DNA from: Tremella fuciformis
Lineage: Eukaryota; Basidiomycota; Tremellomycetes; Tremellales; Tremellaceae
Assembly (NCBI GenBank): GCA_032768795.1
Contig: CP136490.1
Location: forward strand, 4,712,001-4,776,000
Direction: 5' to 3'
Length of the DNA stretch: 64,000 nt
Shown: piece after piece, positions 1 to 9,814 of the stretch
Position numbering within the stretch: position 1 is the first letter of the stretch
How the letters are laid out: the number at the start of each line of letters is the position of its first letter
The notes under the pieces: generated by a model
The model's input: only the letters and a program-made list of their open reading frames with translations
Told to the model about the DNA's origin: nothing
The model's database searches: none
Position numbers and translations under genes: made by a program

Positions 1-1123
1 TCAGAGGATGAGGCAAGCGCAGACGAAGCGCAGAGCTCTGCGAGTGAGGACGACGACACGGGGGAGATGGTGAGACGCCTTCTGTCCTGTGCTGGGCGAA
101 AAGCTGATTGCTCCAGGCGAGGCTGCAGAATGGTGCGAGGCTTCGTACGGCTTCACAATCTATGGCTGACAACTCTCAGACCTGACGAGCCTGCCCTTCG
201 ACTCTGTCATCAAGGCTCGCCGGGCGCTCAAACGAGTCTCCGACCCCGCGCCCAAGAATGCCAAAGCCGGACCGTCCATGACGAAAGAGCGCCGACTAGC
301 AATGATGAAGGCGAAGCTGGCTTCGATGCAACAGCGCAAGGGCAAAGCAGCGCATGTCAGCCCCATACAGCAGGGTGATCTCAGCGGTGAAGAGGGGGAC
401 TCAGACGATGAGCCCGAGACAGAGTTCACGTCGAAAGGCCGGAGAGAGAAGCGAGACAACAAGCACGCGTACGTCCGTGGATCACCGAGGCGATTCAGAG
501 CTGAAGAGCAGGCCATCCGCCATGAGCAGCAAGCGGCAGGTCTCGCGTCACCGCCAGGTCGTCGAGATTGGGAAGACTGTGCGTGCGCAAAAAGTTCAGT
601 GGGAGGAGCTGACAAGCAGGACCGTCGTGATCCTCGATTCTCATCCGTATCAGCTGGCGCGGTCAACCCGCATCTCCATTCCCAGTCATACGATTTCCTG
701 CCGACCTTGCTGCAGGACGAGCTGTCTGGGCTGAAGCTCGCGCTCGCCACTGCGGTCAAGGCGGAGCGCACATGCTCTTGGGCAGAAAAGGGGGCGAGGA
801 CAGCTGAGAGGGAACGGCTGGAACAGCAGCTGGGCAAAGTGCGCACGCGGCTCGACCGAACGAAGCGCGAGGCGCGCGAGAGGGAGGTGTTGTCCAAGGT
901 CAAGAAGGAGGAAAAGGAGAAGCGGGCAGCGGGCAAGGGAGCGTGGTATATGAAGAAAGGGGAGAAGCGGGACCTGTTGCTCAAGTCACGCTTCGATGCG
1001 CTGGAGGCGCAGGGTGGCAAGACGGCGGTCAAGAAGGCCATGGAGAAGAAGAGGAAGAAGACCGCCCAGCAGGAGAAGAAGAGCAGGCCGTTCAAGCCCA
1101 CCAAGCGACCCCGGGCCGAATAG
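1..1123 (+). CDS. RRP36: rRNA biogenesis protein Rrp36 (5' end outside window)
   Basis: Exons read as 1-69 (partial), 117-132, 180-468, 512-578 and 620-1123, joined in frame. Rrp36 is a nucleolar factor of the 90S/SSU processome needed for early 18S rRNA cleavages. Visible family features are an acidic N-terminal stretch, then LPFDSVIKARRAL, the conserved block KHAPSAMSSKRQVSRHRQVV, RRDPRF, and a long Lys/Arg-rich coiled C-terminus ending FKPTKRPRAE. The 16-nt exon 117-132 sits between two 47-nt introns and restores ARLQNDLTSLPF, as expected in this family. The start codon lies upstream of base 1. Identification is strong; the splice sites are inferred from frame and conservation. Confidence 0.88.
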
Positions 1124-1253
1124 ACCATATGCCTCCCTGGCCCCGATGTTGTATGTATCCTCGGTATCGTCTTCTCGCGTGAGAGAAGACCAGCCGGTCG
1201 TCGCGCAAATCATACATGCCGTGCAGAGAGAAGAGCCCGCAAAGAACCGTCGT

Positions 1254-1968
1254 CTAGCGTCCGCCCTTGCCGGCGCCGCCCTTCATGCTCTGCTTGGACA
1301 CCTTGGGTGCGTTGGCGGCACCGCCGGCGGGCTTGACCTTCTTGGCCTCCTTCTCCTTCTTCTCAGTCTTGGCCTTTGTGATGGCGGCCTGTCGGGCGGC
1401 GGCCCGGACCTCGGGTTTGGCAGTTCGCTTGGCGAGGATCGAGGCGAGGTCGGCGCCGACGACACCACGCTGAGCGTCAGTGGTGCTCTCAATCCTCGTT
1501 GCTCCTTCTCCTCAAGATGCGCCCGAGTCGCTGCTAAGGAATGTGCAACCCACCTGAACCTTCACGTTCTTCCTGCTGCGCTTCTTGGCAACCTCCTCGG
1601 TGATGCCCTTCTTGTGCATCCGGCGGTACACCTGGGTCCAGGCGATCTTCCGCGGGTTCTTGCGTTGCAAGAAGAGAGACTCGTTCTTCGCATTGGCGAA
1701 GCGGAAGGTCTGCGATGTTAGTTCAAACCCCGAAGGCATCCTCAGTCTCAAGCGCCGGGGTCGGTCTCCTCTATTCCCCTTCCGCAACTCTCTCCATGCA
1801 GAACCAGTAGATCGTACTCGAGATCGCATGCCTCGTTCCCTCGATGACCTTCCCACCCATGGCACTAGCAACGCTTTGTAAACCCACCTTCGAGTCACCC
1901 CGGACGTAGGTCTTTCCCTTGGAAGGGTAGACTTTGTAGCCTGAAAAGTCGCAACGGTCGACACGCAT
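1254..1968 (-). CDS. RPL24: 60S ribosomal protein eL24
   Basis: Exons on the minus strand are 1888-1968, 1554-1709 and 1254-1469, giving 150 aa. The N-terminus MRVDRCDFSGYKVYP with VRGDSK, then TFRFANAKNESLFLQRKNPR and KKGITEEVAKKRSRK, are diagnostic of eukaryotic L24, a large-subunit protein at the subunit interface. The C-terminus is the usual Ala/Lys-rich tail. The first ATG of the conserved N-terminus is chosen as start; donors are GTGGGT. The start of Rrp36's 3' flank is close (131 bp between stops), so the two genes are convergent. Expression is presumably high; no promoter element is clear in the flanking 150 bp. Confidence 0.95.
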
Positions 1969-2360
1969 CCTGTATCCTATGAGCCTTCCTTCCCGCTTTT
2001 GACAATCGCAATGGCGTACGTTGCTGTCGTTCGAGTGCTTGATGGATAGAGATCAACCCCTTGTAGTCGGATTCACCCAATTCGAGGTCGCGGCAGGGGA
2101 GTGGGATAGGCAAGTGCCACATCGGGAAATGGGGGTATACCGCCGAACCAGCTTCGGCGATAGAAGGTATTTCTTATGTCCGACAACGCCGGGTCGATTT
2201 AAATCCGACCACTTGCTCGTAGAGGCTTCTATAATATTAATACAGCTTACATGTGTAATCGGTGCAGACAAGCCACGTGTCAAATGACCGCCCTGAGCTT
2301 GCCCTGAGCGTTCACCTTTTATGCATGCCCCCCATTTATGAAGGGCTCTCATTTCGAAAG

Positions 2361-2439
2361 CCCTTTCATGCATAGCAAGCGCTTTCATGCATAGCAAGCG
2401 CGTTCATGCATAGCAAGTGCCCTCATGCATAGCATAGCC
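2361..2439. repeat. tandem repeat, about 21-bp unit, 3.5 copies
   Basis: The core TTCATGCATAGCAAG recurs at about 21-bp spacing, with drift in the last copies (CAAGCG, CAAGTG, CATAGC). The core contains the palindrome ATGCAT. It lies in the AT-richer interval upstream of RPL24. Confidence 0.8.
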
Positions 2440-3549
2440 TGTAACAATGGCTGCATTGGCCTCTACCAAACAGCAATAGCACTGCGTGGTTGTTCCCACT
2501 ACACGTAAAGGCTCACAATAAGCCGAGTCTGACCAAGACTTGCAGTTTGTGGTACACTATCACGGCCCGCCATGACAATAAGGTTCAATGTTCCAAACAT
2601 AGCATCCTGTGCTCAGCTTCCAGCCCAGTACGCATGTCACCAATGGGACAAAATCTCCAATGCAGCACCAAGACTTGCACCGCAGGCACGCAACTCAACA
2701 ACATGTCAGCACTTGCAAACGTTCTGCATCCATTGTCCCAAAGGACAACACTATCAACAATTCTGTCACGTTGGTCATGCCTCCATGATCACCAGCGCAC
2801 GCCTAAGCCTCAGCCCAGCACACCTGTCATGCACGTGAGAACATTGTTGATGCTTGAGTGCCTTTGACAAGGCTCAAGTAGTGTCGACAACTCTAGAGGC
2901 GGTGTTTTGCAGAGAAAGCCCAAGGGGCTGCAGAGGAGGATATGGGGTGATATATTCAAGCTCATGCCCGCAGACCGTCCTTAGCACCATGGTCTTGAGT
3001 CCCATGGATAGAGATTAATGATGCAGCCATGATGTAAATGCACGAGAGGCTGCAGGGCACATGTTCTTGTGGAGAACAGAAACATATCAGCAGAGAGCAC
3101 ATGTGAGAGGGACCATCAGTCAACGAGCAGTCTGGCCTTGTGACAAAAATATCTTGTTGTCACAATGGCCCTTGACATGCATGGAAAGCTCTTTGACACT
3201 CAGTGTACTTGCCATGCTCACCGCCGAGCTATAATAGACCCCTTGACGCACACTCAAAAAGTGAGTGATGGAGGAACACTGCTGCGCTCTCACAACATGT
3301 TACAACTTGACTAAGAGGCATTGAGTTCCACAAATGAACCAAAGCAGCAGCGACAACAAGTGGCCAACTCTGCACGCGATCCTTCTCAAGTTGACAGGGT
3401 TGTCAAGGGCACCTGAATGCATCAACAGTAGTCTGAAGGGTGCAATAAAGTCTTGTTGAGTAAAGTGCAGTTGACTACAACAGAAATGCGCAAAATTGGC
3501 TTCCATGTCGCCCATAAAGGGGGGGGTGGGAGAAGGCCGTCAATCTTTC

Positions 3550-3566
3550 GCGCCGCGGAGCGGCGC
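3550..3566. repeat. GC-rich inverted repeat (7-bp stem, 3-nt loop)
   Basis: The arms GCGCCGC and GCGGCGC flank GGA. It is preceded by an 8-G run at 3519-3526. A similar G-run plus hairpin arrangement occurs at 28575-28667. Confidence 0.7.
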
Positions 3567-3620
3567 TCCTCTGCTAGTTGAATGCATTTACAACAACAGT
3601 CTGGTGGCTACAATGCGTCT

Positions 3621-4907
3621 TTAACTGTCCTTGCTCCCTTCCCTCTTCATCTCGGCCTCCAGCCCCTCCAGGAATGTATCCGCCTCCTTCGCACGCTTTT
3701 CCGCCCGGAGTCTCTCCACCGCCTCAGGTCCTCCCAGCATCTTTGCTCGCTTGGCCTCGACTAAGACCCTCCGCTCGTCCAACTTTCGTTTCCGCATCTC
3801 CTGAGCAGCACTCATACCTCTCCTCTGCTCTGTCTCCACTCTGGCTCTTTCCGTCTCTTTCCGTTGCTCCTTCAGCGATGCCATCTCTTCCGCGCGTTTC
3901 TCTTCGTCCAGGGAGAACTGATATGCCCCTGCGCCGCGAGTGCGTACTGTTGCTCAGCTTGGCACTAGACGATAAGTGTGATATCCACCTTCTTTGGTGG
4001 AGTCGTAGTGATGCGCTCGAGCCTCTTCCTCTGCAGCCCGGTATTTTGCCCGAATCGCTTCTGGATCTGGTTGATAGACGGGAAAGATGTTCTGCTCGCC
4101 ATCTAAACGTAAGCACAGACCCAAACGGCGGACCGACGGGCTCACGTATGACGTTGGACTGCCTGAGTCTGTCAGTCTGGCCAAGACAACAGCAAGGACG
4201 ACTCACAGCACCTCTGCGTACGAGGAGTTAGCAACAGGAGGTGGAGCCGGGCTGTTCTTTGACGATTTCCGCTTGGCCATCTCTGCTTCCATGGCTTCCT
4301 TTCGCGTTCCAACTCGACTGCGTCCCATCTCGTCGACATATTCTATCCGCTCTAGATCATCGTGTACCTCGTCTCTATCCTGAGAGTGAGTGGCGAGAGA
4401 GGCAGATTGATGCTGCCGACCGACATCTTCCCATGTTCGACGCGCTGGCAGTGCCGATTCGTCTTCGTCCGACTCCTCCTCGCTCTCTTCCTCTGCTTTC
4501 CGGTCGAACTGACATGAGTCGTCTGCAGTCCGTCCACGAAGGAAGCTCACATCAATGACGGCTTCTGCCAGCTCTTTCTCTGTCAGTCCAGAGTAGTCCC
4601 CTCGACTCATCTGCTCGTACTTCTTGGCTTTCGCCTCGAGTATGGCCCGACGCTCATCTGCGCTGGGACCATTGGGATCTTCTTGAAAATGTCTCCTCTT
4701 TGCGTCGTTCCTCGCTTCTGCCGCAAGCCGCTTGATCAGCCCTGGCGACGGGCGGTCGAATGGATCTTTGGAAAGAGTCGCTGCCTTGGCCCGCCTCGCT
4801 CCTTTCGTCGCTGATCGGCCTTCTTTGGAGAATTTATCCACATGCTCGGCTGTGATCGCCTTGAGGTCGAGTAGAGTACCTTGTGAGATGTGGGAAGGGC
4901 CTGCCAT
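3621..4907 (-). CDS. CCDC174 family protein (DUF4078)
   Basis: Minus-strand exons are 4551-4907, 4207-4508, 4146-4162, 3989-4102 and 3621-3946 (371 aa). The family motif RIEYVDEMGRSRVGTRK and the C-terminal DUF4078 block (HYDSTKEVRTRGAGAYQF, then SLDEEKRAEEMASLK) identify it as a CCDC174 homologue, a nuclear coiled-coil protein linked to mRNA processing in animals. The sequence is Lys/Glu-rich with an acidic stretch near residues 120-140. The 17-nt exon 4146-4162 joins AEVL to QSNVI and then HGEQNIF in frame. The start MAGPSH is the first ATG of the conserved frame. It shares a 258-bp divergent promoter with the next gene. The function in fungi is inferred. Confidence 0.82.
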
Positions 4908-5074
4908 TGTTCGCCCTGCGCTGCTCGACGCAGTGGCAATAGAGCATCTCAAGGTGAAGCACCTCCACCCCATGCAGCGCGCGCCAAGATGCCACATCGC
5001 TCTTGGGAGCATCGGCGATTCGGTGAAATGATAACCGATGGTGACGGTGCGGTGCGTGGGCATCATCAGACCAT

Positions 5075-5089
5075 CCCCCCCCCCCCCCC
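5075..5089. repeat. C homopolymer (15 nt) in divergent promoter
   Basis: An uninterrupted run of about 15 C lies between the starts of the CCDC174 gene (minus) and the RRM gene (plus). Its length should be verified in raw reads. Confidence 0.8.
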
Positions 5090-5165
5090 TTCTACCCTTT
5101 CCTTTGCCTCTTAATCCCCTTTGTTTCGACTGTTTCGACTCTCCAATATCGAAACATCCTACAAG

Positions 5166-6956
5166 ATGGCAAGCGCAAAAGTCTACGTCGGTACGTTGGT
5201 ATTCAAACTGGGAGGGGCCGGGGCAAGATGCATGGCATCGTGGTTCCAGGTAACGGGTCTTTGAAGAGCGAGTGGCCTGACTCGTTTCTAGGCAATCTCT
5301 CGTGGAACACCACGGACGAGGTTTTGCACCAGGTCCGCTTGTTTTCTTGTTCTCGTTCGTTTGGTTAGCTTATCGCGTGTCTCATCTCGTCTCGTCTTCT
5401 CGTCTCGTCATGCTCTCGCTGCTCCGCTCTGGTCGCTCGCTCGCACTCTCTTCGTGTGCTTTGTTGCATCTCGCTCTGCTCCGCTGGCATCCGCTCTCGC
5501 TGTCGTCTTGCAAATGACTCGTCTGTCCGTTCGATGGCCCTCATACTTGTGCATCGATCGCTGGCTCGCTTCGGAATGGATCTGGTCGTCGTTGCGCTCG
5601 CTTTGCGTCTGCTGATACGCTTCTCGGGTTTCATATCGATATGTGGGATTTACCTGAGCAGACCTTCTCCGCGTACGGTCAGGTCGTCGACGTCAGTTTC
5701 TTTCCGTGTCCGGCGTCTCATTTACTGAGTGCTAGTGCATCGTCATGAAGGACCGTGAGACTGGCCGATCCAGGGGTTTCGGTTTCGTCGTTGGTCTCTT
5801 TCTCATGATCGCAATCCGATGATTGATCCGTAGACCTTCTCCAGCCAGGCCGAGGCCGATGCTGCCATCAGCGGCATGAACGAGCAGGAGCTCGACGGTC
5901 GTCGTGTTCGCGTAAGTGCCATGCCATATTCCACGCTACTCGGCTTAAAGATGTCAGGTCAACCTCGCCAACTCTAAGCCTGCTGGCGGTGGTGGTGGCT
6001 ACGGTGGTGGTGGTTACGGCTCTGGTTGTACGCGCATTTCTCTCCCATCTCAATCCCTGACTGAGTTGTAGACGGGGGCGGCAACTACGGCGGCGGTGGT
6101 TGTGAGTTGGGGAGGAGGGATATAGTCTTCATTTGCTGACTCGAAGACGGCGGCCAGGGCGGCTACGGCGGTGGCCAAGGAGGATACGGCGGTGGCCAGG
6201 GCGGCTACGGCGGCGGTCAGGGTGGCTACGGTGGCGGCCAAGGCGGTTACGGCGGTGGCCAGGGCGGCTACGGTGGTGGTCAGGGCGGCTACGGTGGTGG
6301 CCAGGGTGGCTACGGCGGTGGCGGCTGTGAGTCATCCTAGGTCCACTAAACATGAGCTGACAGAGCAGACGGCGGTGGTGCCCAGGGCGGCTACGGCGGC
6401 GGCCAGGGTGGTTACAGCGGTGGCCAGGGCGGCTATGGCGGTGGCCAACAAGGTGGCTACGGCGGTGGCTGTACGTTTTCCCATGTCTCATCATGAGTAG
6501 GACTGACGAGCAGACGGTGGTGCCCAACAAGGCGGCGAACAGGGCGGTGAGTGATTGATCGGTTTACTCGGAGTCGTCGCGTCTGATACGGCTTCCTCTC
6601 CCTACTACTTCTTGTCCTTCTTCCTCTCTCCATCCCTGTGTTCGGCTCTGTGTCGCGGGCGCGATCAACTGGCATCGGGCAACGTGCGACCCCTTGACTC
6701 GTGGCAAATTCCGTGTTGCGTGTGGCAAAATCTCTCGTCTTCTATGGTTTCAAGTCTCAGGCTACGGGGAATCTGCGGGCTATGCTGCGCAGTCGAGCAG
6801 CCAGCAAGGCTACGATTACAATTCTGGTGGCTACGGTGGTGCTTGTCGTTTCCATTTTCTTCGCTGTCATCTGTGTATACTCCGGGCGTGGCAAATTGAC
6901 ACGGTCGATGCTGATAAGCAGGCAACCAGGGCGGTGGCTACGGTGGCCAGTACTAG
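5166..6956 (+). CDS. glycine-rich RRM RNA-binding protein
   Basis: Twelve exons are inferred: 5166-5190, 5292-5332, 5662-5691, 5736-5789, 5834-5911, 5958-6027, 6072-6101, 6147-6326, 6369-6470, 6514-6546, 6761-6838 and 6922-6956 (251 aa). The N-terminal RRM has RNP2 (VYVGNL) and RNP1 (RGFGFV), then NEQELDGRRVRVN. The rest is GGQGGYGGG-type low complexity ending GGYGGQY. It resembles small glycine-rich hnRNP/GRP proteins that bind RNA and act in splicing or the cold response. Introns within the tail are phase 1 and mostly split a Tyr codon T|AC. Two introns are long for this genome (5333-5661 and 6547-6760). The last donor, near 6839, is ambiguous by a few bases. Confidence 0.85.
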
Positions 6957-7403
6957 GCATTTTCATCTCGTCCTTGCCTCGGAACCTCGTTCAATTACTT
7001 TTCCCCTTTTTCCCACTTGCCAACGAGTCCATCATCGATCTGCCACCGTCTCCGCCTTTTCTAATTCGGTAGTGTGAATGAAAGTGTGCGATCCGATGGG
7101 GTCTTTGTGGGTGACTGACAATCGTCTGACGGATCCGGTCGGTTGTTTGTGCAGACCGACGGTCCTGACTGAGATATCGGTGTCATGTGCGCGACATGAT
7201 GTCACCATCGACGCTTTGGGAGGTCGATACTGACGCACGTCGTTAGCTCGTCGCGTGTCGTGAGGGAGTCAACACGACCTGTCTCAGAATTTTCTGCGAG
7301 GCAAGGTGCAGGCAGTATATGACAAGGCCGAGCTGCACAGTCCGGATCGTCTCCCATATTCACAAGATACAGTGAAGACTGAAAGCCGTCGCACACCTGC
7401 AAC
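6957..7403. other. intergenic, 447 bp
   Basis: This is the 3' flank of the RRM gene and promoter of the next plus-strand gene. A TATATG-like word lies near 7316, about 90 bp before the next ATG. I see nothing else. Confidence 0.5.
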
Positions 7404-7934
7404 ATGCGTTCGCAACACTCCACCATCGTCCCCGCCCTCCTGCTCGTCCTGTCCACCCTGACTCCGGCATTGGCCGGCCCATTGCCCGCAGCCTACGCAG
7501 GGCCCATGAGCGACAAACAAGACGGCTGGCACCCGTTATCGAACACGACCGACTCGTTCTCCCCCTACGCCTCCCCTATCCCCAACAACAGCAACGCCAC
7601 CGCCCACGGCGAGATGGCATACACCAATACGCTCACGGGCAAAGAGCTCCTCGGGCTCGTCCTGACGTTCGTCGTCCTCTTCCTGCTCGTGGCGGGTATA
7701 GGGGCGTGGTGCTGCCTCAGGCAGTACTGGCGCCGGCGGGCGGCCGCGCGGGGCGGCGATTCCCGCGCTGATGTGCCGGCGAGGGAGGGGTGGGAGAAGA
7801 TGCGCGAGGGGCGGGAGGGGGGCGTGCCGAAGATCTGCGTCGAGGGCCCGGGGGCGTCGGCCAGTATGAGTATGGGCAGTGTGGGCAGTAGCACGATGGA
7901 CGTCTTGGAGCAGAGGGGCTTTGCGAATGCGTGA
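7404..7934 (+). CDS. small type I membrane protein, uncharacterised
   Basis: A single-exon gene of 176 aa with no recognised family. Visible parts are an N-terminal signal peptide (about residues 1-24, ending ALAG), a short Ser/Pro/Asn-rich lumenal segment with NTT and NAT glycosylation sequons, one transmembrane helix at about residues 82-105 (LGLVLTFVVLFLLVAGIG) followed by a Cys pair, an RRR stop-transfer, and a Gly/Ser-rich cytosolic tail. The topology suggests a plasma-membrane or secretory-pathway protein of sensor or adaptor type. The function is unknown. The ORF is supported by its coherent topology rather than homology. Confidence 0.65.
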   Translation: MRSQHSTIVPALLLVLSTLTPALAGPLPAAYAGPMSDKQDGWHPLSNTTDSFSPYASPIPNNSNATAHGEMAYTNTLTGKELLGLVLTFVVLFLLVAGIGAWCCLRQYWRRRAAARGGDSRADVPAREGWEKMREGREGGVPKICVEGPGASASMSMGSVGSSTMDVLEQRGFANA

Positions 7935-8207
7935 GCGAAGAACATACACAGGTCTGAGGTGGGCTGATTGGGTAGTAGGACGGCACAGGTTCATCAGGTG
8001 TAGCACCCGATAATAAATCAACATGAAGTCGAGGAAGGAGGGAAGAGATCTATCAAAGTCAGACGAGCCAAGCCGTCAGAAGTAGTGTAGTGAAGAATAG
8101 ACAATAGAGAAGGTGATCATCGGCATGACCAGATAAGAGTCAAATATGCATCCACGTCAATGTCCGTACAACATGTGGATCTGACTCGGTCCACCCACAG
8201 ACTGGCG

Positions 8208-9365
8208 TTACAGAGAACCGCCCAGGATTTTCTGCAAATCAGTAAGGATCCCTCTGCTTGATCCGGACCCACTTCAATGTCCGATGCCGAGATGGGGCAG
8301 TCGAATGATGCACTGCTGCTGATGGTCGGGTCGACGGTAATGCCCACGACCTTCAACTTCAGGTACAGGTCATAGTCGATCGTAATATCCTCTGTGGACC
8401 CATCCCCGCCGCACTTGCTGTACAGATCTTTCAAGATCGCCTCGTTGGGGTCTTCTGATGTGGTGTAGCTTTGTATCAGATACCACTCCAACCTACACCC
8501 CCAGACTCACTTGAACGTGAAGGGGAACTGGAAAGTCGAGTCGGTGTACCCCTTGAAGTCGAGGTTGTACTGGGTGCCACCGCCAAGGGAGACGTTCGAG
8601 TACCCCGGGTAGTGTACAGTGGCGGAGATCTCTTTGAAGTCGACATTGAACCAGTTAGGATTTGCCACGCTGCGCATCAGCGGGTACAGAGTCTCGGTCA
8701 AAACCGACATACGAGAGGTTCAGGCTGAAGCTGACGCTGAGGCCATCCGTTGTGAGGGACACCGAGTCATCGGATACGACAATGTTGTTGACAGTGACGC
8801 TTGGCGGCCGGACATACTGGAAATCAGAGCTATGGACCAGGCGGTGAACTTCAGCTCACCAGTGCTATGGCCAGAATGACACTGATGATGATGAGGATGG
8901 CGATCGTAGGCACGCAAAAGCAGAATCGCAACGACGTCCTTAAGCCTCCGCCCTGACGGTCAGCACCCCTCTTCGACTACCTCACACGATGCCCACCTTG
9001 CCCCATTGCTTGCCCCTTTCATCCTTTCTCCACATTCTAAGGATGCCCGTCGAGCGAGGGGGCGGACCCATCTCGGCCCAACTCTTTGTGTTGCCCGCCG
9101 GGCCGCGCAGACCCTGTCGACCGGGCACAGCCCGCGCCGTCGCTGGCGGCTCGTAGGGATCATCGCTGGGATTCGTAGCGTTTATCTTCTCCGTCGACGC
9201 CTCGGGCTGGTATCCCTGCTCGGTCTCGTCCGGATATCGCGGTGCTTGGTCGAAGGACGGGTCGGACGAGTGGTAGTATGGCTGGTTGCTCTGCGCAGGG
9301 TACGCCTGGGACTGGTACGGGTCCGCGTAGTGCGCCGAGTAGTCCTGCTGGTTGTAGTGCGCCAT
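8208..9365 (-). CDS. LEA2-domain single-pass membrane protein
   Basis: Minus-strand exons are 8997-9365, 8860-8952, 8713-8816, 8669-8511, 8273-8468 and 8208-8231 (314 aa). The N-terminus is a Tyr/Gln/Pro-rich cytosolic region. Exon 2 encodes a transmembrane helix (PTIAILIIISVILAIAL, about residues 137-154). The remainder has the beta-strand pattern of late-embryogenesis-abundant group 2 (NDR1/HIN1-like) domains, with VANPNWFNVDFKEISATV and the NVSLGGG turn. Fungal members are poorly characterised and may act at membranes or lipid interfaces. All exon joins keep frame; the final 24-nt exon ends KILGGSL. The family call rests on pattern, not on a search. Confidence 0.7.
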
Positions 9366-9814
9366 GCTGCTGAGAGTCCAGCGATGTGATCTTCACTGTT
9401 GGGAGCGCAAGAGAGATGTACTGGAAGATCAGGCCATGGACAAGACTGCGGGCAGCTTGCACTGCCCTCGCCTAAAGCAACACGCGACGCAGTAGTTACG
9501 TAACCCCATGCTGAAACGCCGCAACGCTGATCGGCGATCGCCGTGTTGACCACGCGACGATGACGAGCCATCCATCCGGACGGGACGGGGAACGGTGTCT
9601 GTGGCTCGACGTTGGGATGACCTCGGACACCCCGTCGTCGACACAGAGTCGTATCATTGCATCGCAACAGAAAAAGGTCGTCAGACAGCTCAGACACGAC
9701 TCCACGAGGCCACTCGACCTCTCCTTTTTCTGTCGATTCTCCTCTCTTTGTGCATAGCTCGACCATCCTACAGAGCCGGACTCGTACCGGTCGCCGAGGC
9801 CAACTGATATCACC
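9366..9814. other. divergent promoter region, 449 bp
   Basis: This separates the LEA2 gene (minus) from the DUF3074 gene (plus). A short palindromic segment GATCGGCGATCGCCG lies near 9530. No gene is seen. Confidence 0.5.

Larger units (their letters stand above)
1969..3620. other. gene-free, AT-richer, repeat-bearing interval
   Basis: About 1.65 kb between the L24 start and the CCDC174 3' end. Composition is visibly richer in A/T than the exons around it. It holds a short tandem repeat (2361-2439), an 8-G run (3519-3526) next to a GC hairpin (3550-3566), and no ORF resembling a known family. A 19-base word at 2526-2544 closely resembles 28410-28426 in the other AT-rich tract. It may be a decayed mobile element; this is inference. 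Confidence 0.5.

Noticed and set aside
160..1128. 322-codon minus-strand frame opposite RRP36
   Set aside because: Low-complexity Ser/Arg/Phe content, no motifs, and fully overlaps the conserved RRP36 exons.
3300..3515. Short minus-strand frame with a hydrophobic end, possibly transposase-like
   Set aside because: Too short, no catalytic motif, and lies in an AT-rich tract that looks decayed.
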